NCBI GenBank assembly: GCA_017590115.1
Contig: JAGGNK010010337.1
Coordinates: 2,927,679 to 2,991,678, forward strand
DNA: 64,000 nucleotides
Reading direction: 5' to 3'
Origin: Montifringilla adamsi
Taxonomy: Eukaryota; Chordata; Aves; Passeriformes; Passeridae
The number at the start of each line of letters is the position of its first letter. Positions within the stretch are counted from its first letter, which is position 1. Position numbers and translations under genes: made by a program. This document shows, piece after piece, positions 44,911 to 58,500 of this stretch. The notes under the pieces were generated by a model. It was not told the origin of the DNA and did not search any database. It saw nothing but the letters and a program-made list of their open reading frames with translations.

Positions 44911-47900
44911 CTGGTGTGAAGGAAAATAAAACATGGTTAAATATTGAAGAGAATCACCCAATGCCAAGCAGTAGGAAATTGCAGGGAACATTTTTTTTAA
45001 GCCTTTAGCAGTTTGACAGATTCATACAATTCATACAGACACATTAAGCCAACAATTGTCTCATGATGCCACTGATGCTCAAGCTCCTGTGTGCCCAGCA
45101 CATCACAACTACTTTCTTTCTCGGAAGAAAATGTAACTTTATATAAATATATATTGTAACTGTGTATCTGTGTGCATATATTTGTACAGACACGTGCTAG
45201 TCATGTTTTTAAGTCAGTCTGCAGTCACAGAATGGTTGGGGTAGGAAGGGATCTCTGAAGGTCAGCCCCAGCCCCCTGCTCGAGTCTCTGGCACTGTACA
45301 ATTATTTGAGTTACTCAAGCAACCCCCTTTACTACTTCATCTCTGCTTCATCTTCTTGTTCAAATTTCAGGCAATAAAATTAAGCCAGAGAAAATCAGAA
45401 AACTAAGAATAATATAAAAGGAAAATATGGATGCATAGCTAGTGTCTTAACTAGGGGCACACTCAGCAGTTGCATACAATATTTACACCTTTTCCTACTT
45501 CCAATTTCAAACAGGGAAATCTCTGCTAATTCTACTGAGAAGAGATACAAATACAGACGTTTCTTTGTAAGGACAACAAAATTACCACAACTTTAATACC
45601 TGAAGTGGCAAAATAACCTAACCAGAGACAAACCCAATCTTCTGTTAACATGATCCAATGAAAGGCATGATCAAAGTCAAACACAACATTGCAGAATTAG
45701 TCACAAAGGGCCAAATTTTCAGCTCACCTCAGCTAGGACTCCGATGCCAGCTCATGTGTAGGACACCAACCCACAAAGGAAGCCCCTGCTTGTACAGGGG
45801 TGCACTTTGGATTCTCTCTTTGCATGCCCTGAGCAGCCACCAGAGTACAGAGGGCTGCTGAAAACCTGGCCCCCTGTCACCCAGAGCACAGATGTCTCCT
45901 CCCTTCGCCACAGCAAGACTGAGGAAGCACCTCACCCGCAGAGCAACAGCACTGAAGACTCCACCAGCCCACGTGTTAGCTCATTAGAAGCAATATTTAC
46001 AAGGACAAAAGGTTCCTGAAAAAGTAGCTGCATGCTTTCATTCGGATGGAATCTTGGTTTAGTAAAGGAGTTAAAATTTAGCAAGCCACAGCACAGGCAC
46101 GATGGGATCAGACATGCTGAGAGCAGTTAGTTCTTACTTGGAAGGTGTTTAAACAAATGTGTAGTGAAATCCATTGCTTAAGGGGGAGTGAGGTGGCTGT
46201 GGTACAGAAGGTGAGGGTGCTTTGGGTGGATAGGTCAGCTGCTGAGCTAGAAGTGATCACACACAGGAATTAGGCTGCACAATCAAACATTCACATCATA
46301 AACGGAGTCACCACCTGATGAGCAATGAATGAGGTGCTACACTTTTGTAGTCACATGGAACACAAGGTAAACAGCATTTCTACCTGCTGCTTTTTTCCAC
46401 TCCTTGCATAAATTAAACAAATAAAGATCCCTATTTGCATGAGAATATGGACAACCAATCTTAAGATGAAATTTCACTGGAACATTATGAAGGGACACAA
46501 CACTGACATACTCTCATCAGCCCTGCTTTTAAAGCTTCTGAAGCTCTGGACCAACAGCTATATTTGCTAATTCAATTTCCAGACTTCACTGAGGCCGTAC
46601 AGGTTTTCAGCATTTCCTTTGTTATAGGCCAGTGAGCAAAAACCAAAATAATATACATAAATATAATGTTTACAAAATTACACATATGTATAACATTTTG
46701 CTTAGTGCAGCACATGATAAAATAAACACATCTTCATATCTCAGCTTAAAAATACAGGATAAAGAACACAATGATTAAAACTATTCTTGTTTATAAATCT
46801 GAGTAATGATATAGTATTGGAAGACAATAATCGTAAAACTGAAGAAATTGAAACCTGATCTAAAATTCTACTTTTATGTTTTGGAGGGCCAAAGCACACA
46901 ACATAGGAAACGACTTCTTAACATTCTTGTATTTGACTTTAATCTTCCAGATTCTTGGCATGATTTCTACTCAAAAGGTTGATTTCTTATTAGGAACAGA
47001 GTAAACTCTAAAATGCTACGGTTAGATAAATGTACAACTTATCTTAAAAGATTTATATTGGCATAGTATCCTAAGATAACTGCTCATCCCTGAAAAATGG
47101 GCAAAGTTAAGCTTCACAGTCTTTTTCATAAACAAATCTTTGTAAAACAATTTACATAATTAGTTTGGGATTTTCAGATGTGGTCAGCTTCATCATCAAG
47201 GAGCAAATGATAAGCCATACTTCAAAAATCAAACTACAAAAAATAAGAATGTGAAGGAATCTGTAATATGAAACTAAATAAGAATGTAAAATCAGCTGTG
47301 CAAAGTGTCAAACGCTTTGCTTTTTAATCATCTTAGTTCATCAGAAAATAGGCCATAACTAAAACACCTGAACTCTTTTCTGGTTTGTAGATTTTCTATT
47401 AAAACCAAACCACTCTGGCTTTTTTTGGTTTGTGGTTTTTGTTTTTTTGTATGTGGGGGTTTTTTTTGTTTGTTTGGGTTTTTTTGGTTTTTTTTTGGGT
47501 TTTTTTTGTTTTTTTTTTAAGAATACCATGGAAGGTGTTTACTTTTAAAGGAGTAAGAAATAACTGAAATCAAAGCAAGACATGTTTCAAGAAGTGAGTT
47601 TTTGAGGTACAAGGGTGGCAACAAAAGGCTGTACATAAATACAAAAGTTTGGAATTCCTTAAAAACTTTAGTCTTTGGCTACTGTGTTAGGGTTTCTTTA
47701 AGTGTCTGAAAGACAAAAGAGGCAGCTGCTATGCTTCACAAAGAAAATTAAACTAAAACTTATCTCACAACTGACTGCAAATTTTCTGAAGCGGCATTTA
47801 AACATTTCAGTGCCAATACACACTTTAATTCCCTCTCTGAGGAAACTAAAGAATTAAGAAGATTTTTGTGGCTACATATATCTAGAAAAATTTGAGGGAT

Positions 47901-50900
47901 CACACTTTTGAGATAATTAAATATTAAAAAATTAAAAAGTATAAATAAAAAGCCTATAGTAATGAAATGTATACTAAATTCACTACACAACATTTTAAAA
48001 AATCAAATCTATTTCAGCAGCGTAGAGTTGCTACAAGTTCAGGCACACCCAGAAGTAACTTAATTGGCCCAACAAAGACCTTTGAGTAGGGCAGGCACTC
48101 TGCTCTTGTACTGACACAGAAGAATAATTTCAGGTACTAGCTGTGTTCATCTGGCTTGATCTTAGCCCAGATGTGTGACCTTTTCCCAGCAGAAGCTGGA
48201 ACTCAAGTGGCAAAATGCTCCACTAGCTCATACATTGTGAAAAAAATTCCCAATCCATAACCAAAAGATTGGAGTACCTGTTACAAGGCTCTGGTCACTA
48301 GAACTGGAACCAAATCACCTGTGGAAAAGCCCTGTTGATACACCCATGGCCTGAAGAGCCATAAGGTTATTCCTGAACTGCTCCCATGATTTTACAGTTC
48401 TGTTTTTCTGTTTGTTTGGTTTAGCTTTATAATGTCTGACCACCTCAGCAAATCATTCTCTCCCTGCCAGTCAGTTAAATTACCCACAGAAACTCTCTGA
48501 AGTCTCAAGATTCCTATCTTGGAAATGTATTCCATCCCCTCAAAATGCCATTCCCCTCAGGTTCAGCTGGCACTGCACCCCTGAGTGTACAGCCACATTC
48601 AATCAACGCTGTTACTGCAGATGCACGTCACGCATCTCGATACTGCAATAATCTGTCTTTAATGGGAAGGTCTTAAGGGCTGCTGTGGCAAGAGCCATAA
48701 GTTTAAACTGACAACTTGGAATGAGAAATGTGCGTATTTTTTCTCCATCATAGTTGAAGTTTCCATTATTTCCATTCTCCACTGGAACAGTGAATGGTGC
48801 CAGTTATAAATGGCCAGTCAGACACTTGGGGAAATCGCTGCTGCATGGATTACTGTGTGATACAAATCTCTTGACATTTCTTACTTATTTCAACTATAAA
48901 GCAATCAAGAGTGAAATTATCACTTTTTAGCAACATATTGCAAAGGATCCATTAATTTCCAGGCATCAAGCAGAATTCCTGCACAGCTGTCTTGCTCTGA
49001 CCTCTCATCCTGGTCACCAGACAGAAACATGCCCATCCCCATTTTACAAGGTCTTTTTCAGCCTGTTCTCAATACAGCTCAAGCTGCAAATGATTCTAAC
49101 CTCATCTCAATCACCAGACCAGGGAACTTTTCTCTTTAAAAAAATATTTTAAATCCTCTTTTCTTGATTGTTTTTTGAAGTCACAGATCCATTTACTTTC
49201 AAAAAATGAACATAGAAGTATTTGGTTTAATGTAATTATACAGGATTAAAATGCTATTTTTTTAGCACTATTATTTAGAGCAAGTTTCCAAGTTCTGAAC
49301 TTATTGATTGTAGTGTTTTCCCCTGCTTTATCCTGTCCACTGGAGGCCAAATACTCAATGTAAATCATTAGCCCCTCTCCATTTCTTACCTACACACTCT
49401 TTTCACTATTTTGAATATGAATGACTAAAACTTTCTCTTATGCCAGGAGTTCAGCAACAACCCCACACAACTTGAGAAGCTGGTAAGGAATATCTGTTAT
49501 TTTGTAAATAACTAAGCATTACCTGCTACCTCCTTGCTCCTCTGAGAGGCTTCAGAAGCCAGAGCATATGAAATGGTAATGATGCGCTCCTGCTCCTGCA
49601 GCTGTGAATCTAAATCAATCGAGTTGTGATTGTCCTGGGCAACAGTAGGCTGCAGATTGTGCATACTGGGGGGAAAGTGAAAAACAACATTAACATTTGC
49701 AAACATAAAGAATCCACCATGCAGATAAGAACGAGCTTGGATTCAGACAGCAGTTTTCAGATCTCATCTATCAAGCTCCGTATTTTATTGCGGTTCTTTA
49801 AAACAGGGTTGATGTTGTATGCAAATGCCTACAGCACACAAGGAAAAATGACAGTCACCACACGTTCAATCACAATTTCTGCATAGCCTTAAGAACATCT
49901 GAAAGTCCTTTTTTAGAAATATCCTTAATGTGCTTAAATGAAAGCACTACAAAAGCACTATTTATTTGAAGTTGTTAGTAAAATTCCTTGCTAGTGCTCA
50001 GAGAAAAGGAAAAACCTGGTGGTCCTCAGGTTGTACCCCTTCCTAAGAGAGAGCAGGTACCTGACAAATCAAATTCTGGAAATGGAATGTTTCAGCTGAC
50101 TATGTTAGCTGTAAGTAGCCGAAAGTGTTGTTTCACAACTCCAGCTCTCTGGCCACAACAAACTTGCTCTCATGCTGACTTTTCTTCTGCTTTTGGCCAG
50201 CTTTGTGCCTTTTCTTCCTCCTCTCATCTAGAGTTATTTGGTAAGGACTTAGTACTGTTTTTGGACTCTCTAAACAAGAAAATGGACATATACAAAATTC
50301 ATCAGTATGTCTTCTACCTGGTTTTAAACAGCAGCTCTAGGTATGCCACATAAATTCTGAGTGCATTTTCTCAAAGCTACAAGTTGCATTCAGGTAACAG
50401 AAATAAAGATTGTTGTACGATGTTAGTTCTCAATGTTCAACATGAGCCCCTGTGTAAGATTTGGAAAAAAACCCTAAAACCTAACCTGGATTTAGTAAGA
50501 ATATTCTTTATCTTTTCTGCTTTACGCTGCCTTGCTGCCAGTTCTTCCGTAGAAAGAGGCTCCTCTGGCTCCAGTTCAACATAACGTTCTGGAATTACAA
50601 CCTTCTCAGGTTTTGACAACTGTAGAAAGAAAGCAAGCATCGAGTTTTCAGTAACAAAGACTTGAAAGAAATTGAGATAAATCCTCCTCAATGAGAGAAC
50701 ACAGTGAAAAGAATAAAGCATGGATTTTCACAGTCAGTACATGTACCTGACGCTTGACACTTCTTCTGGATATCTAGCTGATGCCCTTTCAACAGTGTTC
50801 CCTCTGATTCTTTTTACTTCAGAAGATAGATTGAACAAATATTTAAAGGGATTACAGAAGAAGTCAGAATCAACAGAAAACCTTTCTTCAGCTCAGGCTT

Positions 50901-53900
50901 AGAGCCCAAAATAGGACACTGCCTAAAGCTCTGACAGCAGAAAGAAGCAACCACTCTGAAACTGACTGGACAACCTGAGATATCAGTGTCATGATAGTTG
51001 TGTCATGCCAGCCAGAACTTCCTACATCTGAAAGGAAATATCACTGAAAGTTTTAACCCAGGGTGTCATTCTTTTGAGACTGGATAATCTGTGAACAGCA
51101 GAGGGGAATAAAAGGCAAAGAGAAATACACTACACTGTGCAATTGTAAAAACACATTGCATAAATTCTGTAGACTGAAAATTTTAATATGACTGCACAAA
51201 AGCTAGAAACAATTTTTTACTAGGATAAATTACTTTGTGGGAACTTTTCACTCCTCCCAATGAAAATACAGTTTACAAACTTTGAAAATCAATTCTCATC
51301 ATACAGAACAGACTGCTTTTGAAAACAAAAATAGAGGATGCGTGAATAAATGGAAATCAAGCAAAGGAGAACTATTTTTTTCTTCTTCTTATCACAATTT
51401 TGTTAAAACACTCATGAGGCAATGAGTTTTCAAAATTTGAAGTTTTCAATGAAAATAACCCTGAATTTTTTCACCACTGACCTTGGTTCACGCTAATTCA
51501 ATGGATTATGTAAAGTGGCCTGACCTAACCCCCAGTGCTTAGGCTGAGTAATTCACAGGAAATCTCATGCCAAGAGCACACACTGGCACACTCAACCATA
51601 TTAAAATCACAGCCTCAAGTTTTTAGACTTTCTTATCGGGAAACCCAAAGTCAATACTTCCAGAAAAATCCTCATTTTTCCAATATGCTTGCCTACTTTT
51701 GAATCCAATTCCTCTCTGAAGGTCTAGATATAGACATATACACACCCTTTTTTTAAATGTGTATCTCTATCTCCATACTGAATCAAACCTACATTAGCTC
51801 ATCCCGTCACCTTCAGAATAACAAACCCCTTAATCATTGCATGAGTTGATGGATTTTCTTAAAGACAGAACTGCGTGTGCTTCCTTCTGAGGCACAGAGG
51901 TACCTCAAACACAGAAGTGCCTGCCAGGTGAAGAGAAGGGCCACATGAAATGGAAAAGGACAACAAGGCCAGGCTGGATGGAGCTCTGGTGCAGTGGAAG
52001 GTGTCCCAGCCCATGGCAGGAGGCTGGAATTAGATCATCTTTAAAGTCCCTTCCAACACAAATGTATGATTCTAACCTGGGTAAACTGAGAAAGAAGCAT
52101 TCCACTCAGAGCTTCAGACCTACTTCAGTTACTCTGAAGCAGGACAGAAATGCCTATGAGCAAAAATGTCTCCCATTCAAGGCTCAAAGGAAGTACAAAG
52201 TGATACCCATAGCCCCAGAGGCCTTCTGGAAAAGAAAAATTAATACCAGAATGCAACAAGGAAAGGCAGAAGAACAGAAGTTATCTTCTGTTTCTGAAGT
52301 TTACAGAAGCACTGTATTTTCTGTAAAAATTATACAAAGATTAACTGAAAGATAAATTCATTCATAGAGTTCAACAGGTAACGACTCACAGAGTAAACCA
52401 TTCACAAATATCTCCGTCTGTAAAATGATACTCTGCCAACAGGTTTCAGAAGAGTACAGGTGCTTACCAGTCTAATTACCATTAATAGTTGTACTGGTTT
52501 GCCATCTCCCATGGCATTTAACACAGCACAAGGTAGCCCCTGCAGCCTTTCCTCTTGCTGTGTTCTCTCCTTCCCACCAGATGGCTCAATCGCATTTCAA
52601 ACTGGCATTTCCTCCCTTACTGGAGCTGAGCAAAGACCTCTTGTGTGCACAGAACATCGACCAAGTCATTCCAAAAGCTGACAGAGATATGTTTTCTGCT
52701 CAAGCCCAAATAAAGCAGAGCTTCCTCTCTCTATCATCATTTGCCAGTCAACATGAAAAGTAGTGAGGTAACTCTGGGGAACTAACTCGTCCTTTCCTGC
52801 TTCTCATTATGTTGTCTTCTTGCCTATTTTTCCCAATTTACAGAACTTACCCTAACTTAATCGCTCTTCCCTTTAAAGCCTGAGATATATATTTAAAAGA
52901 CTAGAGCCAACTTATCAATTTCTTCTTTCTACAAAAACACAACATGAACACAAACCTTACAAAGGTGCCAGGTCATAAATTTTCATTACCCAAAAGAGTC
53001 CTTTTAGTTCAAACTTCCAGCAAACTTTCGAAAGAAAAGATGAGAATTCACTGCCTAAAACTTAGAAAAGTTAAGGTTTTGGGACAGAGGATAGGAGGCA
53101 AAAGATTGTGAGTGTTACCTCTCTGCTGATATCTAAATCATAGTCTTGAGGCTCCAGGTCTGTCTCTGTCACTGTTACTGGCTGAACTTTTAACCATTCA
53201 TTTTCATCCTTGTCTTCTCCACGAATTGCCCTCTCAAGTAACTGCAAATCAAATTCTTGCTCTCGTTTCCACTGGTAATAGATACAAAACAATTAACAGC
53301 ATTCAACCATACTGCCAAACTCACCATACAGCAATGCACAATACTACTGCAGCAAAAGCTACCCTGCTGAAAGAATCAGCAGGGCAAACCCCTGAAGTGA
53401 CAACAGAAAGAAAATAAAACTGCATTTCTCGGTACATAAAGGTGGGAGTTTTGATCTCTAGCTGTGCTGTGAGGAATTCAGAGTATTGTTTTATTTTACA
53501 TGTTCAGCAGTATCAGATTCTAAGAAATTTATTAATCCCAATTTTATATTTGCTGATTAACACAGGCACATGGAACAACACCTTTGGAATCACAGGTGTC
53601 ACTACCAGTGAGCCTACAGGCTGGCAGAGTAGTCCTTGGCATTGTAAAGAGGCAGTGCTGTGTGGTTCTGGATGATTACACAGAAAGGCTATTTACAGTG
53701 CTGGTTGAGAATCACAACTTGAAAATTTTATGTATCTTTTTTAGAATAATACCTACTGCTTAAAGCTGATAATATATTATGTATTACCAGTAACTTGTCT
53801 TGAATTTTAAAAAATTTACTTTTAAGCTCTTCAGACTTTACTAAAAGCAGAGTCTAGCTACCTGCAAAAGTCTCCCGCACAGTCTTTAAAACGTAAATAT

Positions 53901-55481
53901 TTAGCAATATAAATCAGAACTATTTAATATTTGTTGATATTTAAATTTAGTATATTTAAACTAAGCTTTTAGGTACTCTAATATCATAGAGTACCTGAAA
54001 GCACTGCATAGTAGTCCCTACACAGCTACACACAATACAGTTACATATAAACTCACACTTAAGGACACTACCAATAACTTTTTGTTCAAAAAATTAAGTT
54101 CAGTTGTAGCATCATTCCATCCGGTAGATGTGAGCAACTTTACCATACATGATATTAAAAGCAGTAGAAAAAAAGAAGGGCCAAAACCAACAACAACAAC
54201 AAAATTATCTCCTCAAGGTTCTGAGGCAATCAACAGGAGAATGTGCCACTTTTACGTTTCAGAAAAATACCTCCAGTATTTCTGGTACAAAACTTTGACT
54301 TGTTTTGGAAGAAGTTTGAACTCCACATGAAGTCCTTAGACTTCATTATGTCACTTGCATTAATAAATCTAATTGAAACCTATTCATGCACAAGCTCTCA
54401 GTATTCACTCAGAAGATAAGTATCTTCCATGTATATTAAAAAGTTAAGTAGGTAAGAGGCAATTATATCTCAAAAATTAATACATTACAGAATTCAACAG
54501 AGAAAAGATGATATTTCTCATACGAGTACTCCAAACTCATCCTTCTACTCATATTAGAACCAGGCCTGATTGAGATAGTATATTTTAAATACACAGTATC
54601 ATTTCCAAGTTGTTGTTATATAACAGGTAAGAAAAACATCAAACCATTCTTATGAAGCAGTTCTTTTATTGGCTTTGATGTTGCAACTTTTACATTAAAA
54701 AGGCATTGTATATAACAAATGAATTAATGAACTGTGATCAATACTTAAAATGTCATCCTACACTTGAGAGCTGACCAATTAAAATTTAGAATTACACATA
54801 CAATGTATGTTTAAAGCAAATGTTACACTGAGCAGCACTTCAATTATACATTTAACTGTTTGCCATTGTGGCTGCTAAATAATTGTAATGCTGTAAGTAA
54901 TTGTGCTATCAAACATGCTTTTGGGTATCAAAGCCCCATAGGTACAAGAGATGACCTCTACAAAACACTACTAGGGCTGAAAAACTCTATTTTTAAATTC
55001 TTTACAGCAAGAAAAAGACCAAGATGGCACCCAAATTTATAAATAAAGTGTTTGCCACAAATGTTAATAATAAGTGTTATGAAAGCGTTTCAATTCAACT
55101 TGTGCATGTTATGTGAGTCAGAAAACATAAGAAGTTCAGATTTATTTCTTCCAATTAAAGTATGAAAGTAACAGTGGTACTATAGTACTACAATTCCCAA
55201 ACATTATGCACTGTCTTTAAAAAATTTGTGATTGCAAAACAGAAGACAAAACAGATGAATGTCTCCAAGCAGTGCAGTTGTATTTACGGGGAAGTAAATA
55301 CAAATAACTGGCTGCAAATTAGTGCTACAGAACAGTGGGAATGAAAAGCTGATTATAAAGTTTTTTCAATGCCAGCAATTGACACACATGTACTAAATGC
55401 AATTAAGCCTGGTAAAAATTGAGTAGTCCAGTTAGAAATTTTAAAGTAGCTACAAAATTCTGCAAATTAAAAACAAGCAAA

Positions 55482-55522
<41 letters not shown>

Positions 55523-58500
55523 GATATGATAAGTACAAAAAAAAAAAAAAAAAAAAAAGAGGCATTAGGTATGATGAGTGACAAATTTAAAAGCAAGAGA
55601 TCTTGTGCAATGAATTAGGTAAAACAATATGATCATTCTAAAGCTCTAGTGGACCAAATAAAAAAATAAATTAAAAGACCACAGCATAAATGCAATTACA
55701 GTACAATCCTGGTTTAGCACCAAGTGAGCAACTGGGTAACTTCACCAATCAGAATTGCTTTGGTTAGTATCCAAAATGTATCATTATAAACTTCTCATCT
55801 GCACAGCATTTACTCTCAGAAAGCAACAAAAATACTTTTCTTTAGCAGCCTAAATTTCAGCCTTATTAGAATATTCTACATTTTGAGCTTTAAAGAAGAA
55901 TTTGTATCAATTAGAATACATTAGCTCTCACATAAATTCCTAATCAGCACGATTAGATTTTAAAACTGATTATCCATTTATCATCTTTTTTAAAAAGAAC
56001 AGACAAACACCACCTTGGTCTGATATTACCACCAACTATCTTGCAGGATAATTTATGAATTAAAAGGAAAAACACCCATGGTGAGAAACAACATTCTAAA
56101 AGGCCCATTCCATTATGAAGCAGTTCTAAAACTGTACAAGCTTCTGTCACTTTCTAAATACAATTCCAAGGGAAAACAAAAATCATGGCTCTGAAATCAC
56201 CCCAATACCCTGGCATCTCCACTCATCACTAACCTCTGACCAACTTACCTGCTGAACCTGCTACATTTACCATAACTATGAGTAAAAAATATCATCTGTT
56301 CCTCACACTCTCAAACTCATTTGATACCACAGAACACTAATTTAATCAGACTAGAAGCATCACACACGCTCAAGTGAAAGTGTTTGCCGGGAGGGGAAGG
56401 AGAAAAAAAAAAAAAAAAAAGAATAAATCCACAGTTATTTTTAGTTTAGTCCTTTTAAGGCATATCTAACATACTGAGCCTACGTCTGCAGACACGGGCC
56501 TGATGAAAGAGCGAGATGAAACAGGCTGCCTTTCTCCTTGGCTAAGAGTCCTCTTGCGTTCCCGCACTAACGCCTTCTGATGTCTCTTCATTCTTTCTAG
56601 CTGCTCCTCTGCACTCATCTTGCCTCTTTGGTGGTCTCCAGAGTATAAACGTTCCAAGGCACTCTTTGGTCTCTCCTGGAGAAGTCACAAGGCACACAAA
56701 ACACATGTTGTAATTAATACTTTATAAGAAGTATACCAAAAAAAAATGAACTCCTTCTCCTATCTCATTACTAAATTTTCTTCTATTAACTTTGCATTTC
56801 TTTGTATATATTCTCTCAACTCTGTATTTCCTATTAGTAGTGCTGATTTTTGGTTCTAAATCATGTTTTATAAATCTATTTGAAATGCAGTAAGTTGTTT
56901 GTCTGTTTTCCAGTTCATTTAAGAAAGTGAAGAATCAGAGACTTCATCAGATCACAGCTCTTGCTCCTCTCCCAGGCTACTGCAATCCCACTTCCTGCTA
57001 CACAAAATGTACTCTGGGCTTAACTATTTCAAGCAGTTCAGACATTTGCCTTCAGAAGTTTATGTAAAACTTACCTTGGACCTATCCCTTCGAAGTGTTG
57101 CAAACGATGAAATGGTAGATGACTGGTGCAACCTGGAAGTTGATCCAGACAAACCTTTATAAGGAAAAAGAGAATCCCTTAAAATCAAATGACAGACAAA
57201 ATAAGAAAAGTATCTGTTTTGTTAAATTTTATTATATTGTTTCTGTGGCATTCTGGTCACTATCTGAGCACACATTTTTCAATTCAGATGATCATAAGAG
57301 GCATGAAATTTCATTTCAGCCAAACACAATGCACTTCAGGTCACTACTGATCTAAAGTCAGAAAAATCTATAATAATTTAGAAGCTTATATAAAATGCGG
57401 GATAGGTTGAACTCAGCTGTACAAGAGTAGATAGCACAAATAATCACATCTATTAAGAAAATAAAACCTTAACACTCACAGTTAGAAATGAAGAGATAAG
57501 CAAATGGCTAAGAAATCATTTGCTTTTGGCCCATATATCATATTTATCCCCATCTCCAAAACAGTTACAGGACAACAGCACAGTGGGGATGGTGTCAAGT
57601 CAGACAATGTCTGGAGCACTGCTGTCATATACTTCATCAGTTACATTTTCATGGCAATATAGGTGTTTTAAAAATATTTGGACTTGGCAAAAGATAGTAC
57701 AGAACTTATGAGGAAAAATAACTTTGAATATAAAAGATATTCTAATAGCCAGTTCCATGTTTTGCTATGGGGTTTTTTACACCTTCTATATTAAGTTGCT
57801 TTGTCAAAGGCTGATTGTCTGCAACACCACCATTAAAATGCACAAAATTTCTAAACTTCCACTGAATAATTAACTTAAAAACAGTGATCTGGTGATTAAG
57901 ATCATCTCGAGGAAACCCTACAAGAGAAAAGCTCCTATACAGACTGTACTGTTAGGGATCAATTCCATAGATTCCTGGCTTACCACGGGTAGGCAATGTC
58001 TGGTATCCACTGTCAGGACTTATTAAAGCACTGGAAGGGTGGCTGAGGTCACCCCCTACCATTGCCAGTTCTGGTTCACTCATGTATGAACGCAGCTCCA
58101 CCTATACGGAAAAATACTCATCAGCTCAAGTGAAATCACAGACAGCAAGTTTTAATAATCCTAAAGCTTTGTTTCTGGGTTGTGACATCTCTCTCTGCCA
58201 TTATTATATAGCATGCATTGTTAGTATTGTGATGCCATTATTATCGCCTTGCCATTCTATACCATGCTTACTTTATTAAAGGTGCATGTATTTTACAGAC
58301 AAGAATAACATATTTTATTCAAGGTTCCCATATCTTTGAAGAGCAGGGGTAGAGGAGTGTGAGAGCTCACCCTGTAATCTCCATTTACATACTGGCCGAG
58401 CTCTCTGTCTCTCTTTCTCTCGTCTGACTGGCGCTTCAGGCCCCGCACCGAGGTGTGTCTGATGACAGTGGCTTCTCTGGGGAGGGGTGGGACAGCTGGT

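Larger units (their letters stand above)
53275..56470 (-). other. PLEKHA7: PLEKHA7 intron with paired A tracts
   Basis: About 3.2 kb of AT-rich intron containing no recognised exon. It holds two long A runs at 55483-55558 and an A18 run at 56403-56420, close to the next exon. Confidence 0.6.

Noticed and set aside
45690..46019. Start 'GGGCCAAATTTTCAGCTCACC' that resembles an old sauropsid palindromic repeat
   Set aside because: Only about 20 bases fit the remembered pattern and no matching inverted end is visible. Not reported as a repeat.
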